In this document: positions 47,014 to 57,900 of the stretch, in pieces
Layout of the letters: every line of letters starts with the position of its first letter
Numbering within the stretch: the first letter of the stretch is position 1
NCBI RefSeq assembly: GCF_963678635.1
Contig: NC_087065.1
Coordinates: forward strand, 41,169,430 to 41,233,429
Source of the DNA: Symsagittifera roscoffensis
Lineage: Eukaryota; Xenacoelomorpha; Acoela; Convolutidae
Direction of reading: 5' to 3'
Length of the DNA stretch: 64,000 nucleotides
The notes under the pieces: generated by a model
What the model was told of the DNA's origin: nothing
The model's database searches: none
What the model saw: only the letters and a program-made list of their open reading frames with translations
Made by a program: the position numbers and the translations under genes

Positions 47014-47910
47014 CCCGGGTCGAGGTTCCAGAACCATGTCCAGGTTTTGAGGGTCGCGCCGCATCCGGATTTAGACCCAAATTGCATAGTCGCGCCGAGA
47101 GTTTGAGTCTGGAAGGTCTGGACATGAGTCGCGCCGTTGCTTTTTGAGTAGCGCCGTTTGGTCGCAAAATTTTGGTATGTCCAGACTTTCGTGGCCCACG
47201 GCGCGACTCATATCCAGACCTTCCAGGCTCAAACTCTCGGCGCGTCCAAATCAGGCGCGTCTAAATCCAGATGCGGCGCGACACTTGGCGCGACTCATGT
47301 CCACATTTTCCAGACTCAAACTTTCCACTGTGAACGCGAAAGTCGCGCCGCTTCCACTATGGTCGCGAAAGTCTTGAAAGTTCACTTTTTGGTCGCACTG
47401 GCCAAACCGGTAGCGCCGTTGCTTTTTGAGTAGCGCCGTTTCCTGTGTCGCGCCGTCTCCACCTCGGTCGCAAAAGCCCTGAAAAACTTTTTTATAAGTC
47501 TCGCCGTCTACATGTTGGTCTGGAAAGTCACGCCATCCCCATCTAGGTGTGGAAAGTCTGAAAATGGCTAAGTTTGGTCGCGCCAGTCACGCCGTTTCCT
47601 GAGCCGCAGGGTCGCACCGTATCCGCCTCGGTCGCGAAAGTCGCGCCTTAGGTTTTTGATCGCGAAAGTTTGGAAATGGCAACTCTTGGTCGCGAGAGTC
47701 TGGACATGCCAAATATGAGTCGCGATGTTGTGGTCGCGCCACCTCTGCTTCGGTCGCGAAAGTCGTGAGGATCATCATGGTCGCAAAAGTCTGGAAATGC
47801 CAGGTTTTGGTCGCCAAAGTCTGGACATGCCTAATTTTGGTCTGGAAAGTCTGGACAAGCCAGAATTTTGTCGCGAAAGTCTGAACATGAGTCGGGGACC
47901 TCGACCCGGG
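47014..47910. mobile_element. GC-rich, hairpin-rich island with terminal inverted repeats
   Basis: About 900 bases, far richer in GC than its surroundings. The ends are cccgggtcgaggttcc (47,014) and the inverted ggggacctcgacccggg (ending 47,910), extending imperfectly to about 30 bases. Inside, variants of gtcgcgaaagtctggacatg and gtcgcgccgttt repeat many times in both orientations. A near-perfect 46-base inverted pair lies at 47,091-47,136 and 47,199-47,244, flanked by a further pair (about 47,053-47,076 and 47,260-47,283). It is likely a non-autonomous transposon built from short repeats. Open frames here are by-products. Confidence 0.6.
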
Positions 47911-48429
47911 CTGCAACGTTGGTTAAAATAATACTTTCTCCAATAAAAGTGCAGAAAAACTGACTGAAAAAAAAATTGAATTGAAATTTGATGCATGTGT
48001 TTAAATGCGCGGTCACAAATAGCTACACAGCTTGAAACTAAAATAATTATATCTCCCGCCGACTTGGTAATAGTGTATTTGTAGGGTTTATAAAATACTT
48101 AGGAAAAGAAACGAAAGACCCAATTTGAACCTTCTATCTTTATAAATAATAGTGCAAGAAGTTTGAGTATGAGCACACGTCACCTAGAATAACAATGGAA
48201 CAGTCCTGAAACTTACAATTGTACAGCATGAATGTGCAAATGAGTATAACATGAGTTTATCATGAGTAAATAACGAGCATGGGCCTAGTTGTTTCCAAAT
48301 TATGGTAGAATAATTGTGAAGAAAGCAACAAATTGGAATTAAGGGATTTCTATGCTTTTTTGCTGTTCGTTTTTGTTAGATGATTATAACTAAACATAGA
48401 CAACTTTTACATAGACGAAACTTTTGCTT
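47911..48429. other. spacer, nothing recognised
   Basis: AT-rich, with no repeat or motif-bearing frame seen. Confidence 0.4.
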
Positions 48430-48985
48430 TCATAAGGGCCAGATTTAGGTGGCGATGGGGGGCTCAACCTGGGGGTGGGGGTCTCCCTTTGGTATTTTAG
48501 GCTATGGGAATACTATGAATACTATGGGTAAGACTATGGCTACTTTAGGACATTCTGGAAAAACACAGTCTTTCTAACATTTGAATATTAGTTTTGTAAT
48601 TGTGTTATTTTTTGCCATTTCAATCTTTTCTATGACAAAATTAGTTAAAGAAAAAAAGTCAAAATTGTTTTTCGTATGAAAATTACGGAAAATCGCGGAG
48701 ACATTTTTGCGCTGGTTTTCATGAGAAAAAATTTATTAAGAAATTGCTTCTGATGAAATTTTTGAGATGATTCAATTTTCTCAACTAATTGATGTCCTAT
48801 ACTAGCAAAGGAGAGTTTAAAATTAATCAGAGTTACAAAATTAGCACCAGAGTGTCCAGCAGAAAAACTTTTAAATCACTACTACTAAAACTAAGAAACA
48901 AAAGAAAAAGTTTTTATCCAGGGCCACATTTAGGTGGCGGTGAGGGGTGCTCAACCTGGGGGTGGTGGTCTACCTTTGGTATTTT
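48430..48985. repeat. pair of aggtggcg...ctcaacctggggg repeats
   Basis: About 60 bases at 48,434-48,500 (gggccagatttaggtggcg...) recur at about 48,919-48,985, both followed by ctttggtatttta. The gggccagatttagg start resembles the ends of the MITE at 21,696. In addition, 48,825-48,915 resembles 49,790-49,880 (gcaccag-gtgtc words, then actaaaa). These are likely remnants of a small element and its flanking duplication. Confidence 0.5.
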
Positions 48986-51352
48986 ATTACGAACCTATTT
49001 TTGTTCGACCAAACCTTAATTTTTTCTACAGGAACCATTATGTATTAATTGTGAAGGGGAGCGCGCGCAAAGAAACGCAATTTTTTGCACTGCAAAGAGA
49101 GTCCAAAACCCTTTTTCAAGGTTTTTTTTTAAAAAAAAATCAGAAATAGTAAAAAAAAAAGTCACAATTGATTGAATTATAAAAAAAAGGTAAATTGTTT
49201 TCATATCAGAGATTATTCAAAAAACATTCATCAATTTACTTAATTCTGATATTCAAGGACATCAAAAGGCACAATAGGCATAGTCAGGTGATGCCTTAAT
49301 TAAGCAGCACATATTTTAGCAAGTACTAAGAAGTATTAAGAAGTTTTAACTGTAAACTTCTATCAGTTTTCCAAACCCTGCAACCCCCTATTTCAGCACA
49401 AAAGATCTATCATTTCTTTAATAATTGTGATGTATAATTCAAAAAAGTCATGGAAAAAGTTTTTATTTGTTTATCATTAAAATTGTTGACTGTATCAGCA
49501 AAATCTTCAAAAATCTTTTGAACAAAGTTGAAAAATTTTCTTATCTTTTTACCTATTCACTTAGGACTTTTACTAGTGAAATTATTGTTGGTTCGATTTT
49601 TTAAACTCTTTTATGTTTCAATATCTCCAAAATGAGTCCAAAATGCAGTTTTAAAATTCTTCCGTAAAAACTTAACCAAAGTTTTGAATACCTCTTAGTG
49701 TGCAATTCTTCCACTGAACATATCTTGTAGGTTTTTCTTATGTTACTGACTGATATCTCCTCTCCGTTTACTTAAAAAACTAAAGAGATTTAGAAAATTG
49801 GCACCAGGGTGTCGAGGATAAAAACTTTTAAACCACTATTACTAAAAGTAAAAAACAAAAGAGAAAAGTTGTCATCTCACGGAGTTGGCTAATTCAGGTT
49901 TCGGAAAACTTTGATAGAGTTTTTGCTTTGAGGCAAAGTAGTTTCTTCCGTTTTCGTAAAAGAATGAGATGAGGCCGATAGAGTAGCGCCTTTCTTTAAA
50001 TGTGATAGCTAATAACAAAAATTGTAGCATAAACAAATGATGAAAATGAATTCATCAGACAATGAGAATGTTGACAAGGATTTTATTATTGAGATAATAA
50101 GGGCTACTTTTCTTAAATTAAATGCACTGAGGTGAAGATTAAAAAGAAGTAACTGGAAAAAAAAATTTACTGCAAACTAAATATGCTTTCGTAAGGACTA
50201 GCTTTGGATACGCAAAATTTTAGAGTGTAAAAAAATTCTGGAGTTTTAGATTTTGGATTCCGGAAGGAATTTTTCTAAATACGAGTCCACTTGCCATTGG
50301 ATGTTTGGATGAGCGCTAAATTATGCACCAAAAAAACATTATTGTCTTTTTGTCCCGCTTCTGACAATGCATTGGTTACTCAGCAGAATTTTTACGGACA
50401 AGATTTTTCATATCAAGTTTTGGTGACGGAAAAACCAATTCGGCATTTAAACATCTTGATTATTGACAAAATTTGCATTCTTCCTTCTGGGTTCGCAGTT
50501 CATAGTAAAAGTACAGGCTGTACAGATTCCTGATTTTGCTGGCATACCGCAAAGCGTCCTGTTACAATTTTCCCCATCTCTGTTCATATCTGAATTTAGC
50601 TAATGTGAGCTCCTGTTTATTAAAATTACGTTGATTATTTACAGAATTTTTAAGTACAGTAAATAAAAGTTTTAATTTTTTAGTCATCTTGAGATGTTTT
50701 GATATTTCCTATCATCGATTAGGGCTCGGCTTAGGGCTTTGTACGGTGGTAGGATTTCTGTCAGTAGTTTTTTTTGGTTTTCGTAGTTTCTCAGTTTATT
50801 TTTAAAAAACATCTCGAATCGTTATTTTTCTGGTTATGTCACATTTTGCAGCCATCTCTGCCAGTGCGCCTCAAAAGTGTAACAAGTTTTCTCTTTCTTG
50901 TTGGTGTCTGCTCAAGAGTTTGTGGCTTTTGAATCTAACATTTGGTTTCTAATGAACGCTTGATTTAAACATTCTCAGAACTTTGCGAAGCTGATCCGAA
51001 GGATTTTTACCATTGAAAGTTTCTGTAAAACAAGGCAATTTCTTTCATTTCCCAATACTAATCTTCGGCACGAGATTTCAGGCTTCAACAATCCCAAAAG
51101 GTTTTTAAGCTTTCAGCATCGAGATTTTTTTGGCTGTTAACGCCAATTGAAATATATCCCTTCAGTATTCCAAAGAAGATGGGGGTCGATCGAGGTATGC
51201 GAATGTCAAAATAGTGGAACTCCTCTCGAGCAGAATTGTTTACAGATGACTGCGCAATAAAAAATTCATCTTTCGTTTTTTACTAAATTAAGCTTAAAAT
51301 AAACAAGTGTAGCCTGTTACCGTTCAAGTAGCACAGAAGGTTCCGACAATAG
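48986..51352. other. spacer left of element C, no gene supported
   Basis: AT-rich. An 80-residue plus frame (50,291-50,533) and, on the minus strand near 50,470-50,590, a 44-residue Cys-containing frame have no second copy and no recognised domain. I leave both uncalled. Confidence 0.35.
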
Positions 51353-51762
51353 TGGAACCTGATCTAAACTATATTTTATGATTGGATAAATTAGATATTT
51401 TACCACTGTAAAGTATTTAATATTAACCAATCATGATCCATCTAACTAACAACCCACTTATTTGTAAGTGCTGAAATTACTTGTAATTTCAGCACCAGAG
51501 AGATTTGAATTTAACTTAGAAATTAGTTGCCTCTCCAAGAGAACTTCAGCAGCCGCAATAAACCAGTATACCCTAGATCTATTGAGCCTAGCAGAGACTA
51601 GTTAAACAACCTGAGACTAGATAGTATAAGAATAAGATTAGGATCGGTATTAGACTAAGAAGTTGCACGAATCTATCCGGCCGAAAATAAGATAGCGTGA
51701 CGAGCAGACGGTGTACCTTATCCGAAATTACTCTATGAGTTAACCACATCGAACATAACTCA
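51353..51762 (+). repeat. 5' LTR of element C
   Basis: 410 bases, starts TGGAACC and ends AACTCA, as in A. It has an AATAAA at about 51,556 (possible poly(A) signal), the CCAAT-like block at 51,425-51,443, and a perfect 13-base inverted pair at 51,468-51,480 / 51,483-51,495. The preceding bases are atag. Confidence 0.8.
51468..51495. promoter_or_regulatory. perfect palindrome in LTR C
   Basis: GTGCTGAAATTAC and GTAATTTCAGCAC are separated by two bases. The equivalent sites in LTRs A (21,220-21,247), B (30,938-30,965) and the 3' LTR of A (674-700) keep most of the pairing with different bases. It could be an RNA hairpin or a dimeric protein-binding site. Confidence 0.6.
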
Positions 51763-51764
51763 TC

Positions 51765-51774
51765 TGGTGCGACC
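51765..51774 (+). promoter_or_regulatory. primer-binding site, element C
   Basis: TGGTGCGACC, two bases after the LTR, identical to A and B. Confidence 0.75.
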
Positions 51775-51849
51775 ATAAGTCTCGAACAAGACCTTAATAG
51801 CTTAGAATTAACCAAAAATAGATTAGAATTTAGACAAAACATTTTCAAA

Positions 51850-52083
51850 ATGTTATACGACGATAATTTAATCGAAATGTCTCTACGACTCAATAGATCA
51901 GAGCCAATATTCCGAACGATAACAGAACTACCCGGATTCGTAAGAAGACCTCGAACCAGAGACGACATACGACAAAGTAGAAACTTACCATATAGTTATA
52001 TGATAGTACGGCAAAAGCCAACACAAACTTTTATATTTAGAATTTTATTAGCAATGAATTTAGATTTTCATTTGCAAACATAA
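51850..52083 (+). CDS. ORF0 of element C: small Arg-rich protein between LTR and ORF1
   Basis: Open frame of 77 residues. Either the Met at 51,850 (MLYDDNLIE) or the one at 51,877 (MSLRLNRSEPIF) could start it; the second is the start shared with copy B. The frame is actually open upstream to the LTR. The middle is Arg/Pro-rich (FVRRPRTRDDIRQSR), then YSYMIVRQKPTQTFIF and a hydrophobic end. It shares about ten scattered identical blocks with B ORF0 despite many base differences. The function is unknown. A small gene here, before gag, is unusual for gypsy-type elements. Confidence 0.5.
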   Translation: MLYDDNLIEMSLRLNRSEPIFRTITELPGFVRRPRTRDDIRQSRNLPYSYMIVRQKPTQTFIFRILLAMNLDFHLQT

Positions 52084-52409
52084 AATCTTGAAGTCAATCT
52101 TCATGATCATTTCAGGCGCTAAACAAAATTACTAATATACAATAACGATTGATAAAAAGATCTCAGATCGTTTTCTTAAATTCTGCAGTATTTTATAAAA
52201 CATGTTTGGAAAATATTTATTGAAAATAAAAACAAAAATTAGTAGAATGACAATAAATTGTTAGTAATCATGAAATCATCTGTTGTCCCAGCTTCATCAC
52301 CTAAACATAACAGCAATCATAAGCTCACTAATATCATTAAAAAAACTAATTCTTTTTAAATAAATTTAAACCATTTTAAACTTAAAAATTCACTTAATTT
52401 TAAAAATCA

Positions 52410-52494
52410 GATCATCAAGGCTTATCCTTGGATCTTTATAAATTTTCTATCTCACTAAATTTAAAATCTGATCATCAAGGCCTATCCTTGGATC
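52410..52494 (+). promoter_or_regulatory. leader hairpin repeats, element C
   Basis: GATCATCAAGGCTTATCCTT... at 52,410-52,434 is repeated at 52,470-52,494, exactly 60 bases on, with one change in the loop. Each forms a short stem (CAAGG with CCTTG, extended by GATC). The intervening 35 bases are also partly repeated. Candidate packaging or translation element. Confidence 0.55.
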
Positions 52495-52751
52495 AAAAAC
52501 CTTGTGGATCGATTTACTATTCTCCAACCCTTGAACACAATCACTACCCCTAAGTAAGATTAAGTAAGTTAACACCTTAGCTTATACTAGCCACGAGAAA
52601 GTAAAAAAATCATTCTTCGGAATCGATATACTTTTCTCTCCAACCCTGAACAAATAGACCCAGGTTAAGCTAACCAAAAAATTGTAAGGACTAACAGTTT
52701 AAGAAAGTAGACATCATCTAACAACTTTTTGCATCCCTCATCCTAAAACTT

Positions 52752-53219
52752 ATGTCATTCAAAAATCTAGGAAATAAACAAACAATCGTTTTACACAACT
52801 GTGAAATAGATAACAAAAAATACGATCTTGTAATCACACCTCATACACAAACAGTTGGATATATTAGAAAAAAAACGACTAACAATAAAAAGAAAATAAT
52901 AAACAAACAAAGACAGATCACACGAAAAAGATTTTCAAGAAATAGAACCGCATTTTCAGAATCAGAAGCCAGCAATTTAGATGAACTCTATAAATTAAAA
53001 GAATCAATTGATAAAAATTGTCCCATTCACGATCAATTATATTTTTCCGATTCAGAAACAACTTCAAATTCATCAAAAAGAGGAAAAAGAAGAATAAAAA
53101 AGCAATATAAACACAAACCAGTACACTTGTATAATTGGAATCAACCAATTAGACACATCGATAGTTATATATTAACAGTCATTAAACGAAAAAATGAGCC
53201 ACAGACACACTCAAAGTGA
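52752..53219 (+). CDS. ORF1 of element C: basic protein encoded just before gag
   Basis: Intact frame of 155 residues. The N-terminus MSFKNLGNKQTIVLHNC and KYDLVITPH (to about residue 36) is the best-conserved part in A and B. It is followed by a strongly basic stretch (about residues 40-70, Lys/Arg/Asn-rich), a Ser/acidic patch (FSDSETTSNSS, about 97-107), another basic patch, and YNWNQPIRHIDSY near residue 125. It has no Cys cluster and no membrane segment. Basic and Ser/acidic blocks suggest nucleic-acid binding or regulation by phosphorylation, but I do not recognise a family. Its end overlaps the gag start by 26 bases in a different frame, which could allow reinitiation or frameshifting. 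A, outer A and B copies are all frameshifted, so this is the only whole copy here. Confidence 0.6.
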   Translation: MSFKNLGNKQTIVLHNCEIDNKKYDLVITPHTQTVGYIRKKTTNNKKKIINKQRQITRKRFSRNRTAFSESEASNLDELYKLKESIDKNCPIHDQLYFSDSETTSNSSKRGKRRIKKQYKHKPVHLYNWNQPIRHIDSYILTVIKRKNEPQTHSK

Positions 53220-54910
53220 CGATAGTCCAGATGACGACGACATTTACCCCTTCCTCGTAGATGCACCCGATAATAGAGGGCAGCATGACTTTTGCAAGAA
53301 TTTACTCCTAAATTTGTTTGAACCCGGAATCAGCCCGTGCAAAACAAAATTCCCAGATGTAAAAATCAAAAGACAAATTATAGAACATTATCTGAAAGAT
53401 ATATGTAATTTAACACAACAATACGGAATCTACACCATAGAATTCAGTACACCAAATCCGAATCACCGCAAATATGTAATTCAAACAGACGATCTTGACT
53501 TAGAACTTTCAAAAGTATTCTTAGAATATATTAAAAGCGTACAATTTCATAACTCACAAAGAGCAAACTCCTTATTTACTAACGAAGTTTTCGCAATAAT
53601 ATATAGTTATATTTCAATATTAGAAAAAACAGAAATTCAAAATATCTCACCAACTGAGACATCCAAACATACAAAAGTACGACAGGAAATCACATTATTT
53701 TCAACTTTTCTACATAAAATCAAAGAAAATTTCACTAAAGACGAAGTTTCACAACACACAAAACATGACTTACAAAAAATTTTGGCATGGTTTATAATAG
53801 ATTGTTTCACTTATAATATAGACTTAATTTCACAAGCAAGAAAAAATTTCAGACCTCAAAATCCAAACGATGATACTGCCATCACAGAACAGTCAGACTA
53901 CGTTTGGGACCCAGAATGGTCTCATCATGCATTTATAAACATCCCACAATCAATCTCCAGTCAAGCAAAAAGTACAATATCTTATCAAAGAGATTATGTA
54001 AGAGTAGTACCATTAACCATTGATGCAACACCATTAAACTACAATACATTTTTACCTGATACGCGAAACAACAGTTTCAACCGTCATACACAATCAAAAC
54101 CTTAATGGAACTAGGAATCTTACACATCAAGATATCCAAACACCATCACACTTTATAAATGAAGAAATCGTACAAACAACAACAACTACACAACAAAGCA
54201 TTTGACCAATACGTCCAAATTTAACTACACCAAAAAATACACACTCTTCACTAGCACACGTAACCTTACAATCAACCGTTAAACCCTCGGTTGCTCCACA
54301 ATATTCACAAATGGATTATCAAACAAATAGACCCATGACAGTACCGTCAAAAACACGAAGAACGTTCACAAGAAACACTTTTGCAGAACACAATTATAAT
54401 TACGCACATTCATCAAAAACAAACTATCCCCCACAAAAAACTAATCATAATCATGTAAGATCTCGGTATTGGGATAACCCAATGACAACAACCAACTCAG
54501 TAAATTTTCAAACTAATTCACATCCTCCACAGGATCGTAGTGAAACTTACCCATTTTTTCTGCAAAATAAAAATAAAAAGGCACCTCATCATACAGATTA
54601 CTTGTCATCTGATGATGATTATTTACAACCAGATATTTTTGCACCATATACTCAAGAATATCGCAGACAAGGAGTGCAAAAACCATATACATATCATAGA
54701 ATTTTTTCTCCACATCCAACAGATACACAAAATCAACAACCAATACAAATGCAAAACCCAACTAATACACAATCTTTTCAACCAATTCAGCCACAAAACC
54801 CAATGATCACACACTCATATCAACCAACTCAAATGCAAAGTGAAATACCACTCCCATATTACCTTCAACAACACGAAATAACAAAAATTCAATTTTCAAT
54901 TTTTTCACAA
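53194..54910 (+). pseudogene. gag N-terminal domain and linker, first copy of C, broken
   Basis: It starts MSHRHTQSDDSPDDDD, inside the end of ORF1. The first 300 residues form an unrecognised, probably helical domain (contains TQQYGIYTIEF and YVWDPEWSHHAF). It is broken at about 54,079 by a 5-base deletion relative to the second copy, and later by a TGA at about 54,204 where the second copy has TCA. The linker frame resumes at 54,311. The start is supported by the acidic N-terminus and the overlap with ORF1. The equivalent start in A and B is degraded. Confidence 0.65.
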
Positions 54911-57900
54911 ATGCCAAATGCCGCAGAATCACTACAAATGACAATGAATCCATACTTTATAGGTGGATCATCAATAACATCAAACAAACCATTAATGGTA
55001 TTCACAGGAACAGACCCTGAATATTCTGTAGAAGATTATTTAAATGCAGTAACAGTGTTAATACACCACTACATCAGAATTGGATACATCGCTGCACAGC
55101 GTTGATACAAACAACCTTAGATGGCGCAGCCCAAAAATGGTTTTCAGTATTGCCAATAGAAATAAAATCAAATTGGAAAAGATTTACACAAGAATTTTCA
55201 AAAATGTTCGATTCCGAAAGAAATAAACAACACCAAAGAGTTTTATGTAATGAAATTCGCAGATTACCAAATGAAACCAATAAACAATTAGCAGTACGTA
55301 TCGAAACACTAGTTCGAAAAGCATATTCATTAAATACACATGACTATAAAAACACAAAAATGACAGAAATTTTAATGATGACCTTAACACCTCAATTAAG
55401 GAAAATAGCAATAAAAAAGAGAGCATCCCATCCTTCCTCAATTCGAGAGCCCGATTTAGATTTTCGAAAACTAGTAGACAAACTAGAACAAGCGGAAATC
55501 ACAATGAAACTTGAAGAAACAGAAAATCTGAAATTACAATATGTTAATCGAATCGAAACAAATACCACAAATATCAATAACATACAAGAATCAGATACAG
55601 ACCTCGTTGAAAAAATCACTGAAATACTAAATATTTATGAAAAACAACAAAATATTAAAGGCAAACCATCTTTCAAAAAATGGTGTAATTATTGCCGAAG
55701 ATACGGACATAGTATTTCTGAATGTAGAAAAAAACAACAGGATAACCGAAACAAGCCTCAAAAATATAAAGAACCAAATAAATCATTCTATCAATATATG
55801 AAAAAAGATCAAAATCTACCAAACAAAAATGTATACAGCAACAACAGTTCAGGAAAACCACTTCCGAACAATACTAATTACACAAGGAATCAATCACCAT
55901 ATACCTCAACTTATAGAGGAAGATCACCAGAACGAAGAAATACACAGAATTCTTCACAAAATCATTATAACCGATCAAATAGTCGAAATAACTACTCCAG
56001 ATCAAATTCAAATACAACACAATTTGTTTCCAGACACAATTCCCAATCAAACACAAGAAATAAATACTATCCAAACAATCAATCACGAAACTCATCATAT
56101 AATAGAAATAGAAACTATTCAAATAATCGTAATAGAAGTTATTCGAACAACCGAAATCAGAATTACCCGAACAACCGATCAAGAAATAACTCATATAACA
56201 GATCAAACTATCACAGATCAAACGATAACTATCAGAATAGATCACGAAATAATTCACAAAAACGACATTCAAGTTATAATAATCGATATAGAAATTATTC
56301 TCAATCACCACATAGAAGTAATAACCATTATAATAATTCTAAACATCGCTACAGAAGTAGTACACCCAAACATCAAAGACATATTAATCAAGTACAATCA
56401 AATGAAGAAACAACATCAGACCCCCCAGGTATTGACGACACAGGAAATAACGAACTACAACTAAATCAAATAAACTGTGGATCATCAGACACAGAAAGTG
56501 ATACAGAAAACACTATCTCCATAAATATGATAGCAGTCGAGAACGACTACGAACCTTTTATATATGAACAACCTTTTTCATCACATATATATGAAAACCA
56601 ATTGGAACTCCTTCACAATTATTATATTGAACCCATCCATACTACACAAATGGTACAAGAAACTAACGAAATAAACCCAATGAAAATGACAAAACAAAAT
56701 GCTTGAATACACATCACATCTACCAAAATGTACAAAAAGAACAACCCAAAGAAAAAATTTGGACAATACCATTTCTTTAAGAAAGTCCAAGAAACGAAGA
56801 ATTTCAACCACCAGATCTTGAAATTGATTTTTTAATTGATTCAGGAGCAGAATCAAACATAATTAACATTCCCACATGCAATGAAATCAAAACATTACAC
56901 CCAAAATTAACGGCTCTTGCAACCTCCAGTAAACTAGCAACAGCACAAGGATCAACATTAGTAAACTATGGAAAAGTTCAATTATTTTTTCTCCCCACAA
57001 GAACAATGGAGCAAAATGAAATTTTACACAGGCCATTTAAACAAATATTTCATATCACTGATATTAAACACAATATCATTGGAATACCATTTATCTCGAA
57101 ATATATACCAACAATCAACATCTTGAATAGTAAAATACTAATCAAAGATAAGTACACAAAAACAAAAAATACAGCTCTAACATTTTTTCAAAGACTAAAT
57201 AAACAACCACCATTCTTTTCAAAACTTTATCCAATTTATAACCAACAACGAAAACACCTGAAACCACTATCAGGAAACATATATAACTTTTCAACAAAAC
57301 AAGTTCACCAATATGATAAAAATCAAAATAAACAACAACTCTTTATGTCAGACTTTGAATTCAAACCTATCCAGAAGATTTTCAAAATCACAATTTCATC
57401 CATAAAATATTTGAAAAATACGAATTCAGACATCATTTCGTTACATGTATATAACAATACACCGTATCAAGTAACATTACCCTTAGGACTTTTAGGATAT
57501 TGCGAAACCAAAGCTACAATATCACCAATGCATGAAAAAGCATACCGCGTAAATAACATCCTCCAATTATTAGATATTTGTCAATCCACAATTCTTAACG
57601 AAGAACTATCCATAAATAATATAATAAGTAATGAAAAAAGAAATACAGATTATTTCACAAAAACCCCATATTTCAAACCTACATTCAACATAAATAACTA
57701 TACAGAGGATCAACAGAAATTTTTAACAATGTTTAACTTCCAACATTCACAAATAACACAAGACGAATTTGATAAGTTAGCCAAACAGCTAATAAAATAT
57801 TCATCAGTCTATGCAACATCCAAATTTGATGTTGGCAAAATCAGTTCATCACTTCATCTCCCGTTAAAACCTGACGCAGTTTTCAAAAAGTAAAGAGCAA

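Noticed and set aside
47144-47433. Overlapping 77- and 91-residue open frames in the GC-rich island
   Set aside because: They are translations of the short gtcgcg/agtctgg repeats and are open because of GC content, not coding.
50291-50590. Plus frame of 80 residues and antisense Cys-containing 44-residue frame
   Set aside because: No second copy, no recognisable domain and no splice context that I can support.
55829-56464. 211-residue overlapping plus frame (and its copy at 61,753)
   Set aside because: It is the shifted reading of the Asn/Arg/Ser tail of gag. The repetitive codons keep other frames open.
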